Positions 15,573 to 25,032 of a stretch of DNA of 63,863 bases are shown here, piece by piece. Within the stretch, counting starts at the first letter, position 1; the number at the start of each line of letters is the position of its first letter. Made by a program: the position numbers and the translations under genes. The DNA is from Treponema sp. GTDB taxonomy: Bacteria > Spirochaetota > Spirochaetia > Treponematales > Treponemataceae. The notes below the pieces were generated by a model, which saw only the letters and a list, made by a program, of their open reading frames with translations, did no database searches and was not told the origin of the DNA. The DNA lies in NCBI GenBank assembly GCA_017629095.1, contig JAGBXW010000021.1:1-63863 (forward strand), read 5' to 3'.

Positions 15573-18524
15573 ATGAAAAAGCTATTTAGTATCATCTTGA
15601 TAGCGACATTTGTTCTTGCGTTAATTCACGGAACAGAAACACAACAGGCATCTAGAGTTTTGAAAGTAGGGTACGCAGATTGTGACCCTATTTTCCAAGA
15701 TGAAGACGGAAATTACAGTGGTTATGGAGTTTCTTATTTAGAAGAAATAGCACGATATACCCAGTGGGAATACGAATACATTTTTGACTCTTGGAAAAAT
15801 TGTTTACAGAAACTAGCAAACGGAGAATTAGATCTCCTTATTACGACCCACCATACCTCAAACCGAAGAGGCCAGTTTCTTTTTTCAAATCTTCCCATGG
15901 GGTATAATTATCCTGTTTTATATGCACCCCCTCATAGCAATATGTATTATCAAGATTACCAAGCATTTGATGGGTCTCGAATCGGAGTTTCTGCAGAAAC
16001 CTCCTTTCAAGAAACGCTATCCATCTATTTGCAAGAAAAGAAATTAAATTGCCAAGTAATCACATTCCCAACAGATTCTGATGCAAAAAAAGCCCTCTCA
16101 GAAGGAACTATTGACCTGATGGTTTCCAGTGTCTTTACCCCGCAACAAGACGTAAAAGTAGTGGATCGCTTTAGTGTCGCCCCTAGTTACATTACCACTA
16201 ATTTACAAAGCTACGACTTGATGGAAGAAATTAACACTGCCATGCAAAAAATCAGAATCCACACTCCAAACCTAGAAGAAGTTTTAATGCATACCTTTTA
16301 CAATGTGTCTAAGGATGTAACCAATTTATACCTTACCAGAGAAGAACAGGAATATATTGATTCTGTGGGGCCTATTCTAATCAAGGGATTTGAAGATCGC
16401 CGTCCCATGGGATATACCGATAAAGACGGGCAATTTAAGGGAATTATGGTGGACTACCTGAATCACCTAGGAGTGATGAGTGGATTAAAGTTTGTGTATG
16501 AGGCAGCAAAATACCCTACCTTTAACGAAAATATTTCCTCTATGCAAGAAGAAGGCTTTGGTATTTTCTGGGCGGGAGACTCTGTAGAAACCATGAGTCT
16601 AACAGATAGGGTGTATCAGACAAAGCCTTTGTTTGACACAGCCTTAGCTTATATCAGAAGAAAGGGAGAATATGTTACTAAATATGATGACCATACCTTC
16701 GTCATTAGTACCGACATGCATCATATAGAAAACTTACTTTTGGAAACTAATTCAGAGTCACGAATACTCTATTTTGAATCTGCAAAAGAATGTATGGAAG
16801 CCGTATTGAATAAAAAAGCTGATATGGCAATTCTCAGCAACCAGGTGGCGGACTACTGGCTCAACAAACCAATTTATAACAATCAATTAACGAGAGTTGC
16901 TGGAAGTGGCGCTTATGTGTATGGAATGCGTCTTTATGTGCCCAAAGCACATTATCCTTTAGTTACAATTATAAATAAAACCTTAGAGCATATTAGTGAC
17001 ACGCAAAAGCCCTATATGTTAGAGAATTTAGCTTTGGCTCATACATATACTACTGAGTTTGAAGACATACTCTATGAATATGAAGATGTAATTTTTGTAA
17101 TTACTATTCTTGTGCTTATTATCTTTGGAATTGCATTGAACTACATACGGTCCAGAGGTAAGAAGCATAAAAAAGAATCAATCCAATTACGGGAGCAAAT
17201 TCAGCGTAATGAAGAAATCTTCCAGATTGTTTCCGAGCATTCTAACAGAATTCTCTATGTCTACGATTTGGAAACAAAAACTACCAGACCTTGGGATCAG
17301 GAACATGCTGAAAAAGATATTCTTGCTCATGTGTATGCTGGTATCTATGATGAGGAGAAAGTACCTGAGAATACCGCTGTTTTTACAAGCAATAAGGATA
17401 CGGTAAAAAATTTCTTCCATGATATCCATAGTGGAGTTCCTTCAGGAGAAATGAATGTTCGTATCAAGCTCTTAACTGGAGAGTTCCGCTGGTACCACTT
17501 TAAATATTCCAGTATTTTTGATAAAGAAAAGCCTGTTTCTGCCATGATTTCCATCTATGACATTACCGAGCGTCATGAGCATGAGTTAGCTTATCTGAGA
17601 GTTAAGAAATTTACCGAAGGTAGTGTGCCTGGAAATTCTATAAGAATCGAGGCTAATCTTACCTTGGATATGGTGGAACAAATCTCAGGAATGGAGCACA
17701 TAAGCTCTCAAATGAAATACCCTTGTACTCTTACCCAGTTGGTAGATAGGCTTTCTTCATATAATATTAATTTTATAGAAAAGGATGAAGCACTAAACTA
17801 TTTTACTACAGAAAATTTTCTTTCCTGCTATGCTCGGGGAGAACGCCAACTGAGAAGTGAATGGTTAATACGATATCCTAGAAAAGCCCAGCATTGGTTA
17901 TCTGCTGCAATCACCTTGATTGAAGATCCTTACAACCAAGACATTAAGTTGTTCTTGTGGATGCAAGACATTACAGAGGAAAAGGTTAAACAGCTGGAAA
18001 TCCGGGAGCGGTCAGAAAAGGATGGTATGACTGGAGTTTATAATCGAAAAACTACAGAAGAATTAATCTGCAACAATTTGAAGAATAAGGTTCCAGGAAT
18101 ATTCCTTTTGGTAGACATGGACAGATTAAAATACATTAACGATGTTCATGGTCATAAAGAGGGAGATAAGGCCATTAGAGGAATGGCTGAAATCTTAAAA
18201 TCTCAGTTCCGTTCTAATGATATTGTTGGCCGAATTGGTGGTGATGAGTTTGTAATCTATTTACCAGGTGCAGCTCAAAATAAAGACACCATATCAGAAG
18301 TTTTTAGCAACTTGATAAAGAGACTTAACGCAATTACTGTAGGAGAGAAGAACGACATAGCAATTTCTTGCAGTATTGGTTGTACCATAGAACAAGAAAA
18401 TTCTACCTACGAGTCATTGTACCATCAGGCAGATATGGCCCTGTATCAAGTAAAGAAAAACGGTAAAAATAGTTTTGCCTTTTATTCGCCTGACTTTGGA
18501 GAAAACAGCCCTAAAAGTTCGTAA
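15573..18524 (+). CDS. Membrane receptor diguanylate cyclase with two solute-binding domains (second of tandem pair)
   Basis: A 983-aa paralogue of the preceding gene with the same order: signal peptide, two periplasmic solute-binding domains, transmembrane helix (~500-520), PAS-like region, GGDEF. Long identical stretches such as KVGYADCDPIFQDE, and the C-terminal tails ending in PKSS, show a tandem duplication. The periplasmic domains have diverged more than the output, which suggests different ligands. The GGDEF site is intact (~887). Unlike the first copy, its inhibitory site reads RSND and fits RxxD, so this copy should be feedback-inhibited by cyclic-di-GMP. It is probably co-transcribed, with translation set by its own poly-G run. 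Confidence 0.92.
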   Translation: MKKLFSIILIATFVLALIHGTETQQASRVLKVGYADCDPIFQDEDGNYSGYGVSYLEEIARYTQWEYEYIFDSWKNCLQKLANGELDLLITTHHTSNRRGQFLFSNLPMGYNYPVLYAPPHSNMYYQDYQAFDGSRIGVSAETSFQETLSIYLQEKKLNCQVITFPTDSDAKKALSEGTIDLMVSSVFTPQQDVKVVDRFSVAPSYITTNLQSYDLMEEINTAMQKIRIHTPNLEEVLMHTFYNVSKDVTNLYLTREEQEYIDSVGPILIKGFEDRRPMGYTDKDGQFKGIMVDYLNHLGVMSGLKFVYEAAKYPTFNENISSMQEEGFGIFWAGDSVETMSLTDRVYQTKPLFDTALAYIRRKGEYVTKYDDHTFVISTDMHHIENLLLETNSESRILYFESAKECMEAVLNKKADMAILSNQVADYWLNKPIYNNQLTRVAGSGAYVYGMRLYVPKAHYPLVTIINKTLEHISDTQKPYMLENLALAHTYTTEFEDILYEYEDVIFVITILVLIIFGIALNYIRSRGKKHKKESIQLREQIQRNEEIFQIVSEHSNRILYVYDLETKTTRPWDQEHAEKDILAHVYAGIYDEEKVPENTAVFTSNKDTVKNFFHDIHSGVPSGEMNVRIKLLTGEFRWYHFKYSSIFDKEKPVSAMISIYDITERHEHELAYLRVKKFTEGSVPGNSIRIEANLTLDMVEQISGMEHISSQMKYPCTLTQLVDRLSSYNINFIEKDEALNYFTTENFLSCYARGERQLRSEWLIRYPRKAQHWLSAAITLIEDPYNQDIKLFLWMQDITEEKVKQLEIRERSEKDGMTGVYNRKTTEELICNNLKNKVPGIFLLVDMDRLKYINDVHGHKEGDKAIRGMAEILKSQFRSNDIVGRIGGDEFVIYLPGAAQNKDTISEVFSNLIKRLNAITVGEKNDIAISCSIGCTIEQENSTYESLYHQADMALYQVKKNGKNSFAFYSPDFGENSPKSS

Positions 18525-18599
18525 AGCATGAATTTTGGTGCATGTAGAGAAAATATTTTACGGGAGAAGAGTAGGGGAGAGTAGCATTTACCTTCTTTG

Positions 18600-18748
18600 T
18601 TTAGCAGGGACAGGACTTGCCCTCTGGGCCGGCCGGCGGTGCTTGCTCCTCCCACTTGGTGGTTGCACCTTGGCTTCAAGTCCAGTCTTTAAAAAAGTTG
18701 AGGTCTCTCTTTCGAGAGACCTCTTTACTTTAGCAGGGACAGGACTTG
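18600..18748. repeat. Direct repeat of the tRNA-fMet 3' end (att-like duplication)
   Basis: The 20-bp sequence TTTAGCAGGGACAGGACTTG occurs at 18600-18619 and again at 18729-18748, where its last 18 bases are the 3' end of tRNA-fMet. Between them lie a GC-rich stretch and the tRNA terminator. Duplicated tRNA 3' ends are typical of integration sites. No integrase or cargo lies between the copies, so this is at most a remnant. Confidence 0.7.
18691..18722 (-). terminator. Terminator of tRNA-fMet
   Basis: On the minus strand a perfect 9-bp stem AGGTCTCTC/GAGAGACCT with a GAAA tetraloop is followed after 4 nt by TTTTTT. Confidence 0.92.
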
Positions 18749-18803
18749 AACCTGCGACCTCCGGGTTATGAGCCCGACGAGCTGCCAACTGCTCTACCCT
18801 GCG
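18731..18803 (-). tRNA. Initiator tRNA-fMet (anticodon CAU)
   Basis: The minus strand begins CGCAGGG, and the 3' side is CCCTGCT plus A. Position 1 (C) faces T at 72, so the first acceptor pair is unpaired as in initiators. The anticodon stem has the three G-C pairs GGG/CCC around CTCATAA, diagnostic for initiator tRNA. CCA is not encoded. Confidence 0.95.
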
Positions 18804-18818
18804 TCGTAATGTTTCTAC

Positions 18819-18847
18819 ATAATATCATGTGAATAAAAAAATGTCAA
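18819..18847 (-). promoter_or_regulatory. Promoter of tRNA-fMet
   Basis: On the minus strand TTGACA (18847-18842), a 17-nt spacer and TATTAT (18824-18819) form a near-consensus promoter that starts about 10 nt before the mature tRNA 5' end. Confidence 0.88.
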
Positions 18848-18920
18848 GTGGAAATATAGAAATTTTATGAAAAATACTGCAAGGAATGGAAAACGTTACT
18901 ATCGGCTGAATTAGAAAAAA

Positions 18921-19613
18921 CTAGCGTAATTCCACAGAAGCAATCTTAAACTTTTGACAAAGTTCATGAGCTAGATTTTCAAAATCTACAGATTTGGGAA
19001 TGCGGACTTCATAACTCACTTTTAGCACACCTTCCACAAAGCTGGCATTGTTCAGGTTAGTTACCACTACACCATACTTTGCCACCAGCGATTTTATGAC
19101 TTTCAAAGGAGGCTGGGTTTCAGAGCAGGTAAGGTATAGCACCTTCAGTTCTTCTGCGGGGAAAAAGCGTTCTTCCACAAATTCAATCAACACAAGGGTT
19201 ACTAGAGAGATCATCAGGGCCAAGAGGGCAGGAAAGAAGAAACCTGCTCCAATAGACAAACCCAAGGCAGCAGCAGTCCAAATAATGGCGGCAGAAGTAA
19301 GGCCCTTTACGTTAAATCCTTCTCTAAGGATGGCACCTCCTCCCAAAAAACCAATTCCAGATACAACTTGAGCCGCCAACCGAGCAGGGTCTCCGCTACC
19401 TTCAAAAAGGACACGAGACAAGTAGATGGAAAGCAGCATAATGACGCAGGAAGAAACACAGATAAGCACCAAGGTACGAATGCCCACAAAACGCATCCTG
19501 AACTTTCGTTCTAAGCCCATAATGGCACCAGCAGAAAAACTGAGGAGAATTCTTACACAACAGACTTCCCAAGACAGAACAGTACCTGCAAGCTCAGAAG
19601 AAAATGCATCCAT
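18921..19613 (-). CDS. MgtC/SapB-family membrane protein
   Basis: Inner-membrane protein. The N-terminal MgtC/SapB domain has about five helices (residues ~15-150) and conserved motifs GAIMGLERKFR, VGIRTLVLI and GIGFLGGGAILREG. A C-terminal ACT-like soluble domain (~160-230) follows. MgtC proteins are linked to low-magnesium and acid survival in intracellular pathogens, but the family is wide and the role here is open. It is last in a minus-strand run with the SDR-like and TraB genes and starts 8 nt after the previous stop with AGGA upstream. Confidence 0.88.
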   Translation of the reverse strand: MDAFSSELAGTVLSWEVCCVRILLSFSAGAIMGLERKFRMRFVGIRTLVLICVSSCVIMLLSIYLSRVLFEGSGDPARLAAQVVSGIGFLGGGAILREGFNVKGLTSAAIIWTAAALGLSIGAGFFFPALLALMISLVTLVLIEFVEERFFPAEELKVLYLTCSETQPPLKVIKSLVAKYGVVVTNLNNASFVEGVLKVSYEVRIPKSVDFENLAHELCQKFKIASVELR

Positions 19614-19621
19614 GATGAATC

Positions 19622-20347
19622 CTATTTTTTCTGGAAGGCATTAAAAAAGCCAGTTTTTCCAGCTTTTGCCCCCATTTTAAACCACTGGGGCCCTTTCTTG
19701 GCATCAAATTTGCCCATGACGCTATTTGGGGCATCAAGAACTTCAAAAAGCCAATTGGCAAAATGGCTATCAGCAGTGCCATAATCAGCCTTGGCCAACA
19801 CAATCTTCATAGATTCATCTTGGCCAAAAGCAGTGGCAATTGATTCTCCCAAGCCCTTAAAAGCACCCTCAGCCATTCCGGCAAGAATACTCACAGGTTT
19901 GCTAAAACCGCCATTTGCTTCATCAGTAGTAGCTTTTTTCTGCACAAAAATGAGGGTTCCACCACCTTTTTTCTTGAATCGGGCCACAATTTCACCAACT
20001 AAATGGGTATAACTAGCAATCATGGTATCAATAGCTTTGGAACTAGCAGTGGGAGTTAATTCTTCAAACTGACCTGAATACCAAGCGGTATCAAAAATAA
20101 TGACTGCCTCTTGGAAGGCACCACAAGCATTTTCTGCCTGCAGAATAACAGAACGAGCAGAAAGGGGAGAGTTCCGACTCCATTTTGCAGGATAGATATT
20201 GTCAGAAATACAACCATCTTCAAGCTCTTCAGGCATTTCAGCAACAGTAATAACAGCATTTCTATTGCATCGTGTTGCAACAAGGGCAAATTCTCTGCCT
20301 TCTGGATATTCTTTTCCAGCAAATAAAACAGTTCTTTCCATACCCAC
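19622..20347 (-). CDS. SDR-fold protein lacking the catalytic Tyr-Lys motif
   Basis: Not assigned to a known enzyme. It is 241 aa, with a Rossmann-like beginning (FALVATRCNRNAVI) and a segment EAVIIFDTAWYSGQF spaced like SDR proteins. The expected YxxxK reads YTHLV, without the lysine, and the N-terminal glycine motif is absent. It may therefore be a non-catalytic SDR derivative. GTG 20347 follows GAGGTG by 5 nt, and ATG 20341 is an alternative start. It overlaps neither neighbour and sits between TraB and MgtC genes in the same run. Confidence 0.65.
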   Translation of the reverse strand: MGMERTVLFAGKEYPEGREFALVATRCNRNAVITVAEMPEELEDGCISDNIYPAKWSRNSPLSARSVILQAENACGAFQEAVIIFDTAWYSGQFEELTPTASSKAIDTMIASYTHLVGEIVARFKKKGGGTLIFVQKKATTDEANGGFSKPVSILAGMAEGAFKGLGESIATAFGQDESMKIVLAKADYGTADSHFANWLFEVLDAPNSVMGKFDAKKGPQWFKMGAKAGKTGFFNAFQKK

Positions 20348-20363
20348 TTTTCACCTCATTTAA

Positions 20364-21557
20364 CTACCGAGCAATTGTTGCCACCAAAGAAGGCACTGCA
20401 ATGAAATTACCGATTACACCTCCCAAAGATGAAAAGAAGAACACCAACAATACCCGCAAGATTCTATTTTTATAAAAACCCTTGAAAGAAGTTGCATCAT
20501 CAGAAAGACGTTCCATGTCCTCTACCTTGGGCTTATGTATCCAAGCCTGAACCAGCCCAGTAAACAAGCCCACTGCCACCACAGGATTCAAGGTAGCCAA
20601 GGGTGCCCCCACAAAGCCAGCCACCACAGTGACGATGTGGCCTCCTGCCAGCAAGGTTCCCAAAGCAGCCAGAGAGCCATTCCACAAAATCCACTGTACC
20701 AGCATGTCCAAAGAAGCCTTTGCACCGCCAGTAAAGAAGCCTGCAACAATCAAGCCCACAATCAAAACTGGAAACATCAACCCCAGCACCTTGCCACCAA
20801 CTCCCGCAGGAGGTAGCTGAGAAATATCAGTAGTGTCAGAAGAAGCAGTTCCAGCAGCTAAGGCTTCCAGATAGCGAACAACGCCAGGCAAGTGGCCAGC
20901 CCCTAAAACTGCAACAGTTTTTTTTGCAGGAGCCCCATTTACCTGAGCCTCCCAAATATGGCTGGCCAAGTAGCGGTCACGCTCATCAATGAGAACAGCT
21001 TTTACCGCTGGCAGATACTCTGCAATCTCATTCATCATGGAGTCCATTTCACTTTCGTTTTTAAGCTTTTCAATTTCCTCAGCAGAAATTTCAGACTTTT
21101 CAAAGGCACTGGAAAGCAATACAGCCAGCAACTTACACTTTCCCCACAGGGAATTCTTTGCCCAAGCTCGTTTGAGAGTCATCTGAATGGGACGATCAAC
21201 CATTACCGCAGGAATATTCAACTCTTCCGCCACGGCAATGGCGGCCTTCATTTCTTCCCCTGGCTTTACACCAACGTCGGCTCCCATCCGCTTCTGGAAT
21301 GAAGAAAGAATCAGGTTGGCCATAAGCACAAAGCCCTGGCCATTTTTAAGTACCTTGACGATATCCAGATTTTTCCAAGCCTCAGGATTTTTCATGGAAG
21401 CATAACGCTGCTGGTCAAGTTCAATGGCCACACAATCAGGTTTTTCCTCCCGAATTGAAGTAGTAACTTGAACAATGCTTTCCTGAGAAATATGGGCTGT
21501 TCCCAAAAGAATGAATTCCCGCTCCTGTAACACAAGGCGTTTTTCTGTCTGGCTCAT
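20364..21557 (-). CDS. TraB/PrgY-family membrane protein
   Basis: 397 aa. The N-terminal TraB/TIKI-like domain has the family's metal-protease-like landmarks: LGTAHISQES at the start, VAIELDQQRY, and ERDRYLASHI with GAGHLPGV before the membrane part. About four hydrophobic segments follow (~255-275, 280-300, 310-345, 370-395). In Enterococcus, TraB/PrgY limits peptide pheromone activity. In eukaryotic TIKI the fold is a protease. The bacterial chromosomal role is unknown. ATG 21557 was chosen over TTG 21560 because AAGGAG is 5 nt upstream. Confidence 0.85.
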   Translation of the reverse strand: MSQTEKRLVLQEREFILLGTAHISQESIVQVTTSIREEKPDCVAIELDQQRYASMKNPEAWKNLDIVKVLKNGQGFVLMANLILSSFQKRMGADVGVKPGEEMKAAIAVAEELNIPAVMVDRPIQMTLKRAWAKNSLWGKCKLLAVLLSSAFEKSEISAEEIEKLKNESEMDSMMNEIAEYLPAVKAVLIDERDRYLASHIWEAQVNGAPAKKTVAVLGAGHLPGVVRYLEALAAGTASSDTTDISQLPPAGVGGKVLGLMFPVLIVGLIVAGFFTGGAKASLDMLVQWILWNGSLAALGTLLAGGHIVTVVAGFVGAPLATLNPVVAVGLFTGLVQAWIHKPKVEDMERLSDDATSFKGFYKNRILRVLLVFFFSSLGGVIGNFIAVPSLVATIAR

Positions 21558-21569
21558 CAAGGCTCCTTC

Positions 21570-23021
21570 TTATTTTACAATTTCACCTACAGCCCACTCC
21601 GCAAGACGGTATTCAAAGAACAGAGGGCTATTCATGGCAAGGACATCAGTATAATACTTTTTTGACTGAACGTCATTACCATGAATTTCATTGAATAGAC
21701 CATAGTAATACATCATCTTTCCCTTGAGATTTCTATTATTCTCATTGGCAATTCTCTGGGCCACCCGCTGGTCTGCCAATCCATCGTAATACAGGCGCAA
21801 CATTATGTATTCCAAGCTATCTGTAGCTCGATTCTTCATCACCTTGGTTAAGAAATTCTTGCATTCTTTTACCTTATTTTCCTTGAGATACGTTGCAGCA
21901 ATCATCAAAGGATACGAAATATTGTCAGAAGAAGCGGAAAAGGCCTTTTCAAAAGCAGCTCTGGCCTCAGCATAACTATTTTTGTGCCAGGCAAGCATTC
22001 CAATTGCCTCGTAGGCAAAATAATACTTGGGATTATACTGAACCACCTTGCGATACATTTCCAAGGACTCATCAAGACGATTCTGTTCGTCATACAATCC
22101 TGCAAGATAAGCATAGCCCAAGAAATAGTTTGGACTCAAATCCTTTGCCTTAATCCAAGCATTTTCAGCTTCTTGGAACTTTCCCTGATACCGAAGATAC
22201 TGCCCATAATCAAGCCAATAATCAAAGATATCATTATCAATTGAAAGAGCCTTTTCTATATTCTTTGTGGCAGAATAATAATTTTCATCGGCAGCATCCA
22301 ATTTTCCCAAGAATGAGTAAGCAATACTGTTATCAGGATCAAGCTCAATAATTTTTTTAAAGGCAGCACGAGAAGCCCTATCATCACCAATATAATAAGT
22401 TGCTTGACCATAACCAGACAAGGCATCCAAGTGATTGGGATCTTTTTCCAAGCCCTTTCGATAATACTGACCAGCTAACTTATAATTTCTCCGCAGCATT
22501 TGGTCATCAGCCAAAGCTACGTTGGCATCACTATTATGAGGATCGTTTTTTAACAATTCCTTTAACTTGGCATTTTTTTGAGCAGTATTGCCAGAGGCCT
22601 TAGCCAACATTACAGAAAGCATCATAACGTCACTATTTTTAGGATGACTAGCCAAAAGCTTATCTGTCACTTGGGAAGCTTCATCCAACTTGCCGGCAGA
22701 CACCAACAAAGAAGCATAAATCAGCTGCATATCCAAATCATCTTCATATTCAGGAGGAAGTTCTTGGAACAAAGCTAATGCATCTTCATTGGTGCCTTCT
22801 TCTAACACTTTCTGAAGTTTCTGGGCAAAATTCACCGTAGTAAAAACTTCTGGCTCTTGAACTTCAGGTTCCTGCACCTTACTTTCAGATACTTCAGGAG
22901 CTTCTTCTATCACTGAAGTATCCTCACTCTGAGGCTCTCCTGTTGGGGTTGAACCACAAGAAAAGAAAAGAAAAGAACATAGCCCTAATAAGGCTACCCA
23001 TTTCACATGATGTTTGTTCAT
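21570..23021 (-). CDS. TPR-repeat lipoprotein
   Basis: 483 aa. A signal peptide with lipobox FFSC (Cys22) is followed by an acidic Pro/Glu-rich linker (~25-60) and about nine to ten tetratricopeptide repeats (~70-470), for example AGQYYRKGLEKDPNHLDALS and AAFKKIIELDPDNSIAY. It is likely anchored in the periplasm or outer membrane as a scaffold for envelope assembly. ATG 23021 has GGAG at 5 nt. The upstream in-frame start at 23042 would put seven extra residues before the signal peptide. It is divergent from the gene at 23085. Confidence 0.88.
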   Translation of the reverse strand: MNKHHVKWVALLGLCSFLFFSCGSTPTGEPQSEDTSVIEEAPEVSESKVQEPEVQEPEVFTTVNFAQKLQKVLEEGTNEDALALFQELPPEYEDDLDMQLIYASLLVSAGKLDEASQVTDKLLASHPKNSDVMMLSVMLAKASGNTAQKNAKLKELLKNDPHNSDANVALADDQMLRRNYKLAGQYYRKGLEKDPNHLDALSGYGQATYYIGDDRASRAAFKKIIELDPDNSIAYSFLGKLDAADENYYSATKNIEKALSIDNDIFDYWLDYGQYLRYQGKFQEAENAWIKAKDLSPNYFLGYAYLAGLYDEQNRLDESLEMYRKVVQYNPKYYFAYEAIGMLAWHKNSYAEARAAFEKAFSASSDNISYPLMIAATYLKENKVKECKNFLTKVMKNRATDSLEYIMLRLYYDGLADQRVAQRIANENNRNLKGKMMYYYGLFNEIHGNDVQSKKYYTDVLAMNSPLFFEYRLAEWAVGEIVK

Positions 23022-23048
23022 ACTGACTCCATTTTTTCCCAAGGATAG

Positions 23049-23077
23049 TTGATTTTGTCGCCGTCATTAGCTAAACT
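23049..23077 (+). promoter_or_regulatory. Promoter placed for a leaderless start of the gene at 23085
   Basis: TTGATT (23049-23054), a 17-nt spacer and TAAACT (23072-23077), then 7 nt to ATG 23085. No Shine-Dalgarno lies in the gap. Confidence 0.6.
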
Positions 23078-23084
23078 TATACAA

Positions 23085-24941
23085 ATGAGTAAGCATCCTA
23101 TCCGAAAGTTTTTGGGACTTAGCGTCCTTTATAGCCTTATTATTCTCGGCATTTTTCTCCTTCAATTTAGAAGTGAAACAGCTCTCTCCCAATCATTTGG
23201 GAGCCTCCGTCTCCAATTGGTAGAAACCCAATCAGATTCCCAGCAAAAACACCTCAAAAATACCTTTCAATCTACATACAAAGGACTTATTCTTTTTGCT
23301 GACGACCAAAATCCCGCTATAATTACAAAAACTGACGGTACGACCCAAGCCATAGCAATTCAAAGTTGGCAGGAAGTAGATGCTTCTAACTTTATCCTGA
23401 ACTTTGACCAAGGCATAAACTTGCAGTTCTCCGTAAAAGCTGGTGGAGCAGATGATTATCTCTCTCTAGAAGCCCAACTTCCAGAAGGAATAGAAGCTAT
23501 TGCCTTGTCATATAAACCAACTAGTGGCTACCTTGTTACAGAACAAACCCCACGAAGAGTTATCATTAGCTCAAAAACTCAAGAATATGAAATTACAGCA
23601 GCAGAAGTCACGCCCATTCACTTGGTTTTAAGTGACAAGGAACAATTTGTCACCTATAGCATTTTTGATCCTCTCAATACCTTTGAGTTTGCAATGACAA
23701 GAGACCTTCCTTTGTCCGCAGAAACCACCTTTACAGAAACTATCAGTAAGTTTAAGAGTGACTTCATACATCTCGCTTCTCAGTCCTTGTCAGATATATC
23801 TACTGAACAATTGGTGGTAGCCTATATTGCAGCCATGGCAGAAAATCGCCAATACAAAGAAGCCCTTAACAAGATTCCCAGCAACTTAAAAACAAGTAGT
23901 AGAAGAACATATTTATCCGCTCCTTACTTCAACAGCCTTGCTTCCATGAATACCAGTCTTGTACGTCACATGGAAAACAGGTCCAGCATGATAAACTATG
24001 CCATTCAGCAAAAAAACCTTGATATCTTCACTATTCAAGATTTAGCAGAAGTTCTCTGTACTTTGGAAGGAAAGGATGTTGTAACAAAACTTTTAACAAT
24101 GCCTGCAAGTCTTCTTGAGTTTAGTCCATCTGTTGCTCAAGCAGCAGGAATCATCAATACTTATACACGTCTTTCTTCTTTTGACAGAACATTGGCACAA
24201 AATCTGATGCCTGTTCTTGAAAAGTCCCTGGAAACAATTTCAGCAGCATGTTCATTGGAAAACAATCTCATTCGATTGGAAGAAAATGAAGCTTCTTTAC
24301 CTATCCTCGACTCTATTTCTGTGGGAATGGCCCTGATTGCTTATGGTAACCTCACAGGAAATATGGATTACAAGGCAACTGGCTACCTCATCATTAATTC
24401 CTACATTACACCAGAAGTTTCAGAAAATCTCCATATCATGACAGAACTGTATCCTATTGTGGTACCTCATAATACCTACTATCCTCATATTACGATTGTT
24501 GCAAATACAGCAAATTCTGGAAACAACAAACCTGTATGGGCTTGGACAATTGCTCAAAACATAAACTACACAAAGCAATCAAATGGGGATGTAACTATCA
24601 CTATGGACTTCCCCCAGGGAGAGATAAATCATTCCATCTTTAATGGAATTAAACCCTTCCGCCGCATTGATATTTATGCTATGCCATTTCGCACTGACCC
24701 AAAATTTGAATCCTACAATTCATCTGGGTACGTGTACAATGCAGAGACCCAGACGATGTTCTTTAAGTCTCTTCATAAAGCCCAACGGGAAACTATCAAG
24801 TTGTACTATAGTGCAGCACCAACTCCGCCACCGGAACCTCAGCCACCCCAAGAGCCACCAGCTCCCCAAGTGGATCCAGCTCCAGTTCCAACACCAACAG
24901 TTGTTCCTGCAGCAACGGCACCCATTGTACCGCAACCATAG
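23085..24941 (+). CDS. Secreted or membrane-anchored protein with proline-rich tail, unknown function
   Basis: Not recognised. 618 aa from ATG 23085. The frame is open from TTG 23049, but that would prepend 12 residues. An N-terminal signal anchor (about 10-28) is followed by a beta-rich region (~30-220), a helical middle (~240-440), a beta-rich end and a C-terminal Pro-rich tail (repeated PPxP and PQP, ~585-618). The tail may span peptidoglycan or bind a partner, as in TonB-like linkers, but no TonB motif is present. It is divergent from the TPR lipoprotein, separated by 63 nt. Confidence 0.75.
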   Translation: MSKHPIRKFLGLSVLYSLIILGIFLLQFRSETALSQSFGSLRLQLVETQSDSQQKHLKNTFQSTYKGLILFADDQNPAIITKTDGTTQAIAIQSWQEVDASNFILNFDQGINLQFSVKAGGADDYLSLEAQLPEGIEAIALSYKPTSGYLVTEQTPRRVIISSKTQEYEITAAEVTPIHLVLSDKEQFVTYSIFDPLNTFEFAMTRDLPLSAETTFTETISKFKSDFIHLASQSLSDISTEQLVVAYIAAMAENRQYKEALNKIPSNLKTSSRRTYLSAPYFNSLASMNTSLVRHMENRSSMINYAIQQKNLDIFTIQDLAEVLCTLEGKDVVTKLLTMPASLLEFSPSVAQAAGIINTYTRLSSFDRTLAQNLMPVLEKSLETISAACSLENNLIRLEENEASLPILDSISVGMALIAYGNLTGNMDYKATGYLIINSYITPEVSENLHIMTELYPIVVPHNTYYPHITIVANTANSGNNKPVWAWTIAQNINYTKQSNGDVTITMDFPQGEINHSIFNGIKPFRRIDIYAMPFRTDPKFESYNSSGYVYNAETQTMFFKSLHKAQRETIKLYYSAAPTPPPEPQPPQEPPAPQVDPAPVPTPTVVPAATAPIVPQP

Positions 24942-25032
24942 TCACCATTTGGCTACAATAACGGAAAAAAATTTCTTTCTTGTACCAATTTTTAGTATTT
25001 TATGATATACTGTAGATTGTATAGGAGCGTCT

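Noticed and set aside
18620..18690. Second tRNA gene near tRNA-fMet
   Set aside because: Only the 3' end sequence is repeated. No D-arm, anticodon arm or 5' acceptor strand follows.
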